Below, one piece after another: positions 23,946 to 32,220 of a DNA stretch of 32,220 nt. The stretch's first letter is position 1. The number at the start of each line of letters is the position of its first letter. This stretch comes from Ruminiclostridium sp. (GTDB lineage Bacteria; Bacillota; Clostridia; Oscillospirales; Ruminococcaceae). The translations under genes and the position numbers were made by a program. The stretch covers positions 1-32,220 of the forward strand of contig JAGAWN010000243.1 of NCBI GenBank assembly GCA_017941355.1, given 5' to 3'. The notes under the pieces were generated by a model that was given only the letters and a program-made list of their open reading frames with translations, searched no databases and was not told the origin of the DNA.

Positions 23946-26294
23946 TCAGCCGTCTGCCGGATCCTTAGTCTCATCTGCCGTATCGCTTTCCTCGCCGGAG
24001 CCGGAAAGAATGTTCATAATGTCCGCCGAGATCTCGTGTTTCAGCTCCATTATGGCTTCCAGATCCTCTTTGACTCCGAATCTGTCATAGTAGAAATATA
24101 GTATGTCACACTTGCGGTAGGCAAGTTCGTGATCCTCCAGCATACTGCCGCGCCGCCCGATCATATCGGTATAGTGGTAAACCGGCTTGCGGCTGTCATA
24201 CACCTCGTTCTCGAACAACTCATGCCAGAATTCGTACAGTTCTTTCCGTGTTTCCGCAAAGGGTATCGTTACGAATCTGTAGATAAGCAGCTTGTCCGCG
24301 CTGTAGCGCTCCAGATCGCGGCTGAGAGCGACTTCGCGCTCCACCGTGTTCTTGGTGAAGATGCCGTCGTCCGGTATCGTCCCCCACCGCAGCAATATCT
24401 CCGACAGCGGCAGATCAACGCCCAGTATGGACTCCGGTATCCGAAGTCTCGCGCGGGTGACTTCGTGGCTCTTCCTGCTCAGCTTGCGCACTATGTCCTG
24501 CTTGAACTCGGCGGCGTTGTACCAGCCCACATCGTACATTCCCATGCGCCCTGCCCTGCCGGCTATCTGCTTGATCTCCGTGCCGTGCAGGAAGCGCCGC
24601 CTGCGTCCGTCAAACTTGTAGGCTTCCAGAAATACCACACGCTTTATCGGCAGGTTGAGTCCCATTCCCACAGCGTCGGTAGCTACCACCACGTCCGTTT
24701 CGCCGTGAACGAATCTTGAGACCTCGCTGCGCCGCACGTCGTAGGGCAGATCACCGTAGATGACGCTTGCCTTTATCCCAACTTTTCTGAGCTGCTCCGC
24801 GTAATAAAGCACGCCCTTCTTGGTGAACGCGATCAGCGCGTCCTCCCGCTCAACGTCTTTCGGGAATACGAAATCCCGCTTGTCGCAGCGCAGCGGCACA
24901 GAGCGTTCGTGGTTCACGATCTCATAGCTGTCGCCGCAGAGGTCTATCAGCGAGATCAGTATATTCTTCGCGTTCTCGGCGGCGCACAGATGTATCTCGT
25001 CCGCCATGAGTCCCAGCACTGCGGCAGTCCATGCGCCGCCGCGCTCCTCGTCCTCGATGAGCTGGCACTCATCCACAACCGCGACATCGTAATGCTCGTT
25101 GGTATTCAGCATCTCCACCGTCGATGAGGTGTGAGAAGCGAACGGAACATCTATCTCCTCCTCGCCGGTTATCATGCGGCATGGCACACCCTCAAGGTTG
25201 AACCGCTCGCATATCTCGTAAGCGAGCAGTCTCAGCGGCGCGAGATACACTCCCGTCTCCGCGCTTTTGCAGGCTTGCAGCGACTGATAGGTCTTGCCGG
25301 AGTTGGTGGGTCCCAGGTGCAGTATGAAATGCCGGTGCATACTCCGCGCACCGGGATAGAGCAGAGTCACGTCCTCCGGTATCTCTTTCAGCAGAAGCTC
25401 ATGGGCGGATTCCGCAGCCTTTATCTGCGACTGCATATAATCCACGGCTTCCCTGTAACTCTCACAGCCGGTTATCATGCCGGAAAGCTTCTCGCGGCTG
25501 AACGTCTCGCAGACGCGCCTGTAGATCTCACCGGTGTAGGAGGTGCCGTTCCTGCCGCGGCCGATGTAATCGCGTATCATGGTGCGTTTCGACGATTCGC
25601 CGCAGTTGGACTCCTCCAGCACCCGCACAGCCGCTATGTAAGCGAACACATCGTTAACGGTGCCGCAGGGCAGTTCCGACATATACACCGCGTTGTCTAT
25701 ACGCTTGCGGTTCAGCGAAGCCTCGTCGTAAAGCCTGCGCATGAATCGCCCCAGCAGAGTTTCGCTGACGTAATCCCCGTGAATGTCCCTGATGAACTTC
25801 GCGGGAAGAATGTTCGCAATATCGGTGTAATGCGCCTCTACAACGCCGCACACCAGTTCATAAGCCAGTTCCGCATCCTCGGGAGTAAAGCTGTAGTTAA
25901 GGTATTTCTGATAGTATGTTTCGCGGCGGTTCGCTTTCTTCGCCCTGCTTCGGGAACGCCTGTTCTTCCGCCGCTGCTCCGCAAGTTCCGCCGCCGAGGG
26001 CTGAGCCATGTTTTCTATGTGTTTACGGTAAGCGCTGACGACTCTCGGTGACGATGCCGCATCGTCACTGACAAGGCTCTGATAGAACTTCCCGGCTTCC
26101 GTCGTTTCGGCGACTTCACGCTCACCCTCTTCGGTCAGCACATACGCCGCCGCGCGGGCTTTTGCGGATCCCTCGTCCTCACCCTCGATGAAGGTGCGTT
26201 CGGAGTAACGCTTCTTCACGATATGCACCGCGTTCGCCCGGCAGTTCACCTTGCTTCTTTCTATAAATTCCTCTATCGTGGGAATGACCGCCAT
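23946..26294 (-). CDS. Suv3-like superfamily 2 RNA helicase
   Basis: A 782-residue protein. The helicase core starts near residue 320 with the Walker A motif GPTNSGKT (328-335). It has motif II DECQ (408-411) rather than DEAD/DEAH, a second RecA domain with VATDAVGMGLNLP (537-549) and motif VI QIAGRAGR (576-583). GPTNSGKT, DECQ and QIAGRAGR together are characteristic of the Suv3 group, known from the mitochondrial degradosome and present in some bacteria. The first 320 residues, including a basic stretch (108-125, RRKNRRSRSRAKKANRR), are not recognised and could bind RNA. The C-terminal 180 residues are also less clear. It is preceded by AAAGG at about ten bases. Its place in this operon is not functionally obvious. 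Confidence 0.88.
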   Translation of the reverse strand: MAVIPTIEEFIERSKVNCRANAVHIVKKRYSERTFIEGEDEGSAKARAAAYVLTEEGEREVAETTEAGKFYQSLVSDDAASSPRVVSAYRKHIENMAQPSAAELAEQRRKNRRSRSRAKKANRRETYYQKYLNYSFTPEDAELAYELVCGVVEAHYTDIANILPAKFIRDIHGDYVSETLLGRFMRRLYDEASLNRKRIDNAVYMSELPCGTVNDVFAYIAAVRVLEESNCGESSKRTMIRDYIGRGRNGTSYTGEIYRRVCETFSREKLSGMITGCESYREAVDYMQSQIKAAESAHELLLKEIPEDVTLLYPGARSMHRHFILHLGPTNSGKTYQSLQACKSAETGVYLAPLRLLAYEICERFNLEGVPCRMITGEEEIDVPFASHTSSTVEMLNTNEHYDVAVVDECQLIEDEERGGAWTAAVLGLMADEIHLCAAENAKNILISLIDLCGDSYEIVNHERSVPLRCDKRDFVFPKDVEREDALIAFTKKGVLYYAEQLRKVGIKASVIYGDLPYDVRRSEVSRFVHGETDVVVATDAVGMGLNLPIKRVVFLEAYKFDGRRRRFLHGTEIKQIAGRAGRMGMYDVGWYNAAEFKQDIVRKLSRKSHEVTRARLRIPESILGVDLPLSEILLRWGTIPDDGIFTKNTVEREVALSRDLERYSADKLLIYRFVTIPFAETRKELYEFWHELFENEVYDSRKPVYHYTDMIGRRGSMLEDHELAYRKCDILYFYYDRFGVKEDLEAIMELKHEISADIMNILSGSGEESDTADETKDPADG

Positions 26295-26371
26295 TTATGC
26301 ACAACCTTTCATTGACCGGCATGATGAATGTTCCAATGCCGCAGTGCGCAGCCGGGAAAAGACACCATTCG

Positions 26372-26740
26372 TTATTCGTTGACGTGCTCCATGCCCTGTC
26401 CGAGAATGGAGCGCACATGATCGTCGGCGAGGGAATAAAAGACCGTTTTACCCTCACGCCGGTACTGCACGAGCTGTGCCTGTTTGAGGATCCGCAGCTG
26501 ATGCGAGACAGCGGACATACTCATTCCTATGAGGGTAGCGATGTCACAGACGCAAAGCTCCGCCTCGAACAGCGCAAAGAGTATCTTTATGCGCGTGCTG
26601 TCCCCGAAGATCTTGTACAGTTCAGCAAGATCAAACAGGGAATCCTCGTCAGGCATAAGTGACGCTATTTTCTTCACAGTATCCTCATGGACGTGGTGAA
26701 ACTCACACTCCGGGACTTTTTCTTCATTCGTGTCAGTCAT
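26372..26740 (-). CDS. ArsR/SmtB family metal-responsive repressor
   Basis: A 122-residue winged-helix repressor. The recognition helix lies around 72-86 (MSMSAVSHQLRIL). Two metal sites can be read. The alpha-3N type site has C63 and C65 in ELCVCD plus an N-terminal C12 and H15/H16/H18. The alpha-5 type site has D106, H108, H119 and E122 with the D-x-H-x10-H-x2-E spacing of SmtB. This suggests zinc, cadmium or lead sensing, as in SmtB, ZiaR and CadC. GGAG precedes the ATG. It begins 11 bases after the CAP gene, so it shares that transcript. No metal efflux gene is adjacent; the nearest, the CDF at 4779, is far away. Confidence 0.88.
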   Translation of the reverse strand: MTDTNEEKVPECEFHHVHEDTVKKIASLMPDEDSLFDLAELYKIFGDSTRIKILFALFEAELCVCDIATLIGMSMSAVSHQLRILKQAQLVQYRREGKTVFYSLADDHVRSILGQGMEHVNE

Positions 26741-26751
26741 ATTGTCTCCGA

Positions 26752-27723
26752 TCAGTCGGTAAATATCTGTACCCAGTATTTTACACCGTTGGAATTATAG
26801 CAGCCTATGCCGATTTTTCCGAAAGCGGAAGAAAGTATGTTCGCCCGGTGTCCGCTGGAATTCATCCAGCTGTTCATAACGTCGGTGCCGTCGGACTGTC
26901 CCGCCGCGATATTCTCGCCCGCCGCGAGATAAGGGAATCCGCTCTCGTCGATCGCATTGAAGCAGGAGGAACCGTCGGGGCGGTTGTGGCTGAATACGGC
27001 GGATACTTCCTCCGCCCTTTTCTGCGCGACTTCACAAAGCTGATCATTCAGTGCAAGCGGCGAAAGTCCGGCTTTTTCACGCTCGCTGTTGACAAGCGCC
27101 ACGATCGTTTCGATATCGCTGCCGCCCGCGGACTGCTTGCTGTCGGACTTCGCGGAGGTGCCGTCGGAGAACTTGTATGCAGTCACGGTGCTGGATTTGA
27201 AGTCGGTCTTATATGCGCGCGCCTTGACGGTCATGCCGCCTTTGAGTGTGATCGCGCCTGTGTAAAGCTTTGATCTCTTTGTGGGAGTGCTGCCGTCGGT
27301 GGTGTAGTAGATCTTAGCGCCGGAAGTCGCGGTTGCAATAGTGAGGTATGACGCGCCGTTCTTCGTTTTCATGGTGAACTTCGGAGTCTGCACGCGGGGC
27401 TTTATCGTCACCTTTACGCTTGCGACCTGCTTGCCGCTCTTGTTGTACTCGACGGCGCGGATCATGGTCTTGCTCTCCGCCGCGAGGGTGTTTGTGTAGA
27501 GAGAGGAGCTTTTACCCGGCTTGGTGCCGTTTGTGGTATAATATATGGTATTGCTGCTGCTTTTCGGGGTAAGGGTAAGAAGCACATACTTTCCCGAATA
27601 GTTGACGGAACTGCTTATGATCGAAGCTGCCGAAGCGCTTACGGGCGGTATCACCGCGAACGCCGCCGCCAGCACGAAGAATGCGAGTATTACCGCCAAA
27701 ACCTTATTAATTGCCTTATTCAT
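26752..27723 (-). CDS. Secreted CAP domain protein with two chitobiase-type repeats
   Basis: A 323-residue exported protein. A signal peptide covers 1-32 (VSASA before the likely cut). Two similar beta-rich repeats follow (about 36-110 and 112-186). Each has the chitobiase C-terminal-like core (YYTTNGTKP and YYTTDGSTP), which is common in cell-surface proteins of this group. After a Ser/Lys linker comes a CAP/SCP domain (203-323) with H246 in FSHNRPDG, GENIA (269-273) and GHRANIL (291-297), the usual conserved residues. It probably acts at the cell wall; bacterial CAP domains have poorly known functions. GGAGG precedes the ATG. It follows DUF1015 by 30 bases. Confidence 0.9.
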   Translation of the reverse strand: MNKAINKVLAVILAFFVLAAAFAVIPPVSASAASIISSSVNYSGKYVLLTLTPKSSSNTIYYTTNGTKPGKSSSLYTNTLAAESKTMIRAVEYNKSGKQVASVKVTIKPRVQTPKFTMKTKNGASYLTIATATSGAKIYYTTDGSTPTKRSKLYTGAITLKGGMTVKARAYKTDFKSSTVTAYKFSDGTSAKSDSKQSAGGSDIETIVALVNSEREKAGLSPLALNDQLCEVAQKRAEEVSAVFSHNRPDGSSCFNAIDESGFPYLAAGENIAAGQSDGTDVMNSWMNSSGHRANILSSAFGKIGIGCYNSNGVKYWVQIFTD

Positions 27724-27753
27724 AGTATAAACCTCCGGTAGTTATACCGCCGT

Positions 27754-29016
27754 TCAGCGGTCAATTCTGCGTGCTTCCATATAGAAGCGCTTATCCGCCG
27801 CGTGACCCATAGAGAAAGTCTTTCTCGGCAGAGCGCCGTCCTTGATGACAGTCCTGAAAAGTTCGGATTTCTGCATATCCGGCAGGATAAAACCGACTGT
27901 GTTGTCGCGGCGTGAGAGCTGCTTAACAACGTCGGCGCCGTGGATATAATCGACCTTGCCGCCGTTCTTGGCTATGTAGCCGTCTATGAAGTCCTGGAGA
28001 CTGCCGACGGAAAGCTCGGAGGTGCGTTTATGGATATAGCTGAGCCGTTCGCTGCCCTTGATTACAGAGATAACGCGCTGACTTGTGGGATCTCCGCCGA
28101 AGCCTAAGGTCTGTTCTGCCTCGCGCATGAACTTCTCGGTGTCAACACCCATAACGATGCGCTGGATAGCCTCGAAGCGGATAGCGGAACTGTGCAGGTT
28201 CACTATCTCCGCAAGTGCGTAGCGTGCCGGGTGGTTCGACAGGTCTTTGCCGGGATTCGCGGCTTTGAGCCGCTCGTAGTATTCTTTCGCGGTAGCGAGG
28301 GAATGGTTGCCGTCGCCCACCGCGAACAGCAGCGTGGGATAGCCGGAGATGCCGTATCTGCGGTTGAATTCCTCGTTGTTGTTGAGTCTGTCCAGCGCGC
28401 CGGAAAGCTGCTCTTTCAGTTCGCGGTCAAGCAGCCAGCCCTTGATGCGTCCGGCACCCTCCATGAGCGGGGTGTCATAGACAGGCTTTCTGCGCTCGCG
28501 GATAGCCTTGCACGGCTCGATCACCGTCTTTTCCGGGTCGTCGATAAGCACAAGGACGTGGGGAAGCTCGATCTGAGCGCCCATACGGACTTTCAGGCGC
28601 GGCGGTATGCGCTCGGGAACGGTGGCTTCGGTGGCACGCACCAACGAGGAGCTGCCCGCGTGGTAGTCGTACTGTTCGAGATCTATCGCCCCGACTATCC
28701 CGCGGCGCACCATGCCGTCGGACTGCACGCGCTCGATATAGAGCATAGCGTCACTGTAATATGAGAAGAAGCCGCTTTCAAGCATATCCCGCATATTTTC
28801 ATGTATATCGTCTATCCTTTTGTCAACATCAGGCTCCTCAAGATAGACCTCGGGCAGGATAAGCCCCAGCGTTGAGGGGGAATCCCCTACCCTCTTCTCG
28901 ACTCTCGCCCAGTATTCCGGTTCTCCGGTGTACTGGTCACAGGCAGCTACCGCCCATTTTTCCATATCAGCTTTTGCAGGCAGAAGTATGTCTGCCGCAC
29001 AGAATGTAGTATTCAT
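27754..29016 (-). CDS. DUF1015 family protein
   Basis: A 420-residue cytoplasmic protein of the DUF1015 family, whose biochemical role is not established. The family signature GDGNHSLATAKEYYE lies in the middle (about 236-250), and the conserved N-terminal AVAACDQYTGEPEYW is present. No membrane helices or signal peptide. The start was set at 29016, since GGAGG lies seven bases before it; the longer frame from 29034 would translate the ribosome site itself (MSGGLT). It is the first gene after a good promoter and probably leads the long minus-strand operon. Its divergent neighbour is enolase. Confidence 0.85.
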   Translation of the reverse strand: MNTTFCAADILLPAKADMEKWAVAACDQYTGEPEYWARVEKRVGDSPSTLGLILPEVYLEEPDVDKRIDDIHENMRDMLESGFFSYYSDAMLYIERVQSDGMVRRGIVGAIDLEQYDYHAGSSSLVRATEATVPERIPPRLKVRMGAQIELPHVLVLIDDPEKTVIEPCKAIRERRKPVYDTPLMEGAGRIKGWLLDRELKEQLSGALDRLNNNEEFNRRYGISGYPTLLFAVGDGNHSLATAKEYYERLKAANPGKDLSNHPARYALAEIVNLHSSAIRFEAIQRIVMGVDTEKFMREAEQTLGFGGDPTSQRVISVIKGSERLSYIHKRTSELSVGSLQDFIDGYIAKNGGKVDYIHGADVVKQLSRRDNTVGFILPDMQKSELFRTVIKDGALPRKTFSMGHAADKRFYMEARRIDR

Positions 29017-29046
29017 AGTCAAACCTCCGGACATACATATATTTCA

Positions 29047-29075
29047 ATTATAACACATAATCAGTTTTAATGCAA
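29047..29075 (-). promoter_or_regulatory. Sigma-A promoter for the DUF1015-led operon
   Basis: On the minus strand TTGCAT (29075-29070) and TATAAT (29052-29047) are 17 bases apart, with TGT before the -10 box (extended -10). No other comparable promoter was recognised between here and 16551, so it may drive up to eight genes. Confidence 0.8.
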
Positions 29076-29213
29076 TAATTATTTTACATTTTTTGAGAGT
29101 TGCACAAAACGATATCTCCGCATGATCCGCAAAAGGCTTTCCTATCATCCGGAGAGGCTTGAACGGCAATTCTCGATTGTTCGCTTTTTTCCGCAATATG
29201 CACAAAATTTTTC

Positions 29214-30622
<1,409 letters not shown>

Positions 30623-30643
30623 CTCTTTTATTACAAAACCGCG

Positions 30644-30671
30644 CAGGGCTTCCGCAAGAAGCCCTGTTTTT
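30644..30671 (+). terminator. Rho-independent terminator after enolase
   Basis: CAGGGCTTC (30644-30652) pairs perfectly with GAAGCCCTG (30658-30666) around CGCAA, followed by five T. Confidence 0.92.
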
Positions 30672-30743
30672 GTCAAGTTTTCGTTAAAATGTAACAAATC
30701 TGTAACAAATGCTGTGCATTTTTATAAAAATTTAAAAAGGTAC

Positions 30744-30772
30744 TTGCAAAATGTTTGGAAATTTGTTATAAT
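30744..30772 (+). promoter_or_regulatory. Sigma-A promoter for EAL gene
   Basis: TTGCAA (30744-30749) and TATAAT (30767-30772) are 17 bases apart, with TGT before the -10 box. The start near 30779 leaves about 37 bases before the ATG at 30816. Confidence 0.85.
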
Positions 30773-30815
30773 ATATACAATATTTAGTTGCATCAACAGA
30801 ATGGAGGGTATCGGT

Positions 30816-32087
30816 ATGGCTGACAGTCTGACCGGATTGCTCGGTTTTGAGGAGTTCCTTTCCCAGGCGGGTGCCGTGATCTGCTGCGAACACAAGCACT
30901 TCCTTATCGGTGCAGTCGATATCGCGGATTTCCACTATATCAATACCAGCTGCGGATACGATACCGGAGATGCCGTTCTGCGCAAGGTTGCCGAATCGCT
31001 TACTCTGTTTCTGCCGAATATGGCGGCTTGCTGCCGGTCACATTCGGATCACTTCATCGCCCTCGTCTGTATCGAAAACGTTGACAGTGAACGGCTCATG
31101 CAGGAACTGCAGCGTCTGGAAAATGTGCTGAGGGATAACATTTCAGAAGAAACAAAAGGTATCTCCCCGAACATAAACGTGGGTATCTACTACCTCAAAG
31201 ACGGTGAAACAAATATCGTTGCAGCCGTCGATAAGGCAAATATAGCCCGGCGTACCAGCAAAAGCAACTTCAATCTCCCCTGTGTGGTTTATTCGGAGCA
31301 TTTAATGGATATCAAAGAAAACAGCGCAAAGATTCTTCCGATCTTCGACGACTCATTCAGAAAAGAAGCAATTCGTGTCTATCTTCAGCCGAAGATCTCC
31401 GCCGATACAAAAAAGGCAGTCGGAGCCGAGGCTCTCAGCCGTCTTGTGGATTCCGACGGGAACGTTATCCCGCCGTCAAAGTTCATAGCCGCACTTGAAA
31501 AAACGGGCAGGATCATCGAACTGGATTTCTATGTTCTCACATTTATCTGCAAGCTTATCCGCAAGTGGATGGACGAGGGCATAGAACCCATAGTCATATC
31601 GTTCAATCTCAGCAGACTGCATTTCTACAGTGCCACCGTCGTTGAGGATATATGCAGACTTGCCGAGGAATACAATGTTCCGCCGCAGTACCTTGAGATC
31701 GAAGTCACCGAGTCGGTTTTCTTTGAAGCACAGGAAATGATAGTCACCAAAGTAAACCAGCTGCGCGATTACGGATTCAAGGTAAGTGTTGACGATTTCG
31801 GCACGGGTTACTCCTCGCTGAGCCTTATCGGAGTTCTTCCGGTCGATGTTGTGAAACTTGACAAGAGTTTCGTCAAGGAAAGCCTTAAATCACAGCGCGG
31901 CAACGAGCTTATGAAAGGGCTTATAAAGATACTCAACGAGATACACCTTGAGATCGTCTGCGAGGGCGTTGAAACGGAAGAGGAAGAAAGCATAGTTTCA
32001 AGCTACGGCTGCAACGAGATACAGGGCTACCTCTACGACAAGCCTATCCCCACCGACGAGTTTGAGAGCAAGTATATCCATAAATAA
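30816..32087 (+). CDS. EAL domain c-di-GMP phosphodiesterase with degenerate GGDEF
   Basis: A 423-residue cytoplasmic protein. The N-terminal half (1-165) has a diguanylate cyclase fold, but the active-site loop reads RSHSDHF (74-80) instead of GGDEF, so synthesis of c-di-GMP is not expected. The EAL domain (about 178-418) is intact: EAL at 205-207, N264 in FNLS, EVTES (296-300), DDFGTGYSS (326-334), KLDKSFV with K347, EGVET (383-387) and QGYLYDKP. It should therefore hydrolyse c-di-GMP, perhaps controlled by the GGDEF-like domain. The start at 30816 has GGAGGG seven bases upstream and lies after the promoter; the longer frame from 30714 begins before the promoter. No membrane helix is present. 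The stop codon overlaps the edge of the cloverleaf element. Confidence 0.93.
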   Translation: MADSLTGLLGFEEFLSQAGAVICCEHKHFLIGAVDIADFHYINTSCGYDTGDAVLRKVAESLTLFLPNMAACCRSHSDHFIALVCIENVDSERLMQELQRLENVLRDNISEETKGISPNINVGIYYLKDGETNIVAAVDKANIARRTSKSNFNLPCVVYSEHLMDIKENSAKILPIFDDSFRKEAIRVYLQPKISADTKKAVGAEALSRLVDSDGNVIPPSKFIAALEKTGRIIELDFYVLTFICKLIRKWMDEGIEPIVISFNLSRLHFYSATVVEDICRLAEEYNVPPQYLEIEVTESVFFEAQEMIVTKVNQLRDYGFKVSVDDFGTGYSSLSLIGVLPVDVVKLDKSFVKESLKSQRGNELMKGLIKILNEIHLEIVCEGVETEEEESIVSSYGCNEIQGYLYDKPIPTDEFESKYIHK

Positions 32088-32195
32088 TGTGTCCTCAATA
32101 ACTGCCTTTTGGCAGTTATTGCCTGAAAGTCTGTAAAACAGACTTTCAGATGTTGTTCCAATGCACCTGCGGCGCATTGGAACAACGGACACATT
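32086..32195. repeat. 110 bp cloverleaf-like inverted-repeat element
   Basis: The outer arms AATGTGTCC (32086-32094) and GGACACATT (32187-32195) pair perfectly over nine bases. They enclose three perfect hairpins: AATAACTGCC/GGCAGTTATT (32097-32120, TTTT loop), CTGAAAGTCTG/CAGACTTTCAG (32123-32149) and TTGTTCCAATGC/GCATTGGAACAA (32153-32185). Almost every base is paired, giving a four-way junction. It starts within the EAL stop codon. No hairpin is followed by a terminator-like T-run, although the region might still slow transcription. It is not a tRNA. It may be a small non-autonomous mobile element or a structured RNA; no second copy is visible in this window. Confidence 0.8.
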
Positions 32196-32220
32196 CCTTG
32201 ATGTCAAGCTCATTTCGTCC

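Noticed and set aside
25131-26051. 306-residue plus-strand frame within the helicase gene
   Set aside because: Antisense shadow of the helicase N-terminal half; no ribosome site or promoter.
32086-32195. tRNA or ordinary terminator after the EAL gene
   Set aside because: The arms do not match tRNA proportions or conserved bases (no TTCRA loop), and no hairpin is followed by a T-run.

Overview
The window looks like chromosomal DNA from a low-to-mid GC Gram-positive gut anaerobe, most likely a Ruminococcus-like member of the Oscillospiraceae. Ribosome binding sites are strong AGGAGG types and promoters are near-consensus TTGACA-N17-TATAAT. The gene set also fits that group: AzlCD, a PaaK-type ligase with an ACT protein, DUF1015, a CAP protein with chitobiase-like repeats, and many c-di-GMP and hybrid two-component genes. 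The genus is an inference; no rRNA gene is present. No integrase, transposase, phage gene or CRISPR array was seen.

Layout, left to right. A probable tRNA 3' end and a tRNA-Gly(CCC) sit beside an HD-GYP phosphodiesterase (357-2549). A gene-free stretch (2583-3237) holds the first copy of a ~450 bp dispersed repeat and a 46 bp tandem repeat. Then come glpK overlapping a Mn-type CDF transporter, a 227 bp near-palindromic element, azlCD, and a convergent paaK-ACT pair. Next are a three-gene ExbB/ExbD-like operon, a histidine phosphatase, and an AraC regulator with an alpha/beta hydrolase. From 13940 to 29016 every gene lies on the minus strand. The upstream eight (DUF1015, CAP protein, ArsR/SmtB, Suv3-like helicase, two membrane-anchored BMP-family binding proteins, a hybrid histidine kinase and a HisKA-REC-HPt-like-REC-HD-GYP protein) are closely spaced or overlapping behind one recognisable promoter. 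The second, inverted copy of the 450 bp repeat separates them from a REC-HPt protein and a REC protein. Enolase and an EAL phosphodiesterase follow on the plus strand, and the window ends in a 110 bp cloverleaf-like inverted-repeat element.

How the genes may work together. The strongest theme is signalling. Two anchored BMP proteins without any transporter sit translationally coupled to a hybrid kinase. Downstream is a protein with a phospho-acceptor HisKA domain but no ATPase domain, ending in HD-GYP, and then a separate REC-HPt protein that could supply the missing phosphotransfer step. This suggests a ligand-sensing relay that controls c-di-GMP degradation. Together with the first HD-GYP protein and the EAL protein, all three c-di-GMP enzymes here look degradative, and the only GGDEF-like domain is degenerate. 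The second point of interest is the ExbB/ExbD-like trio in an apparently outer-membrane-less organism. The third is the set of unexplained structured repeats, none of which encodes a convincing protein.
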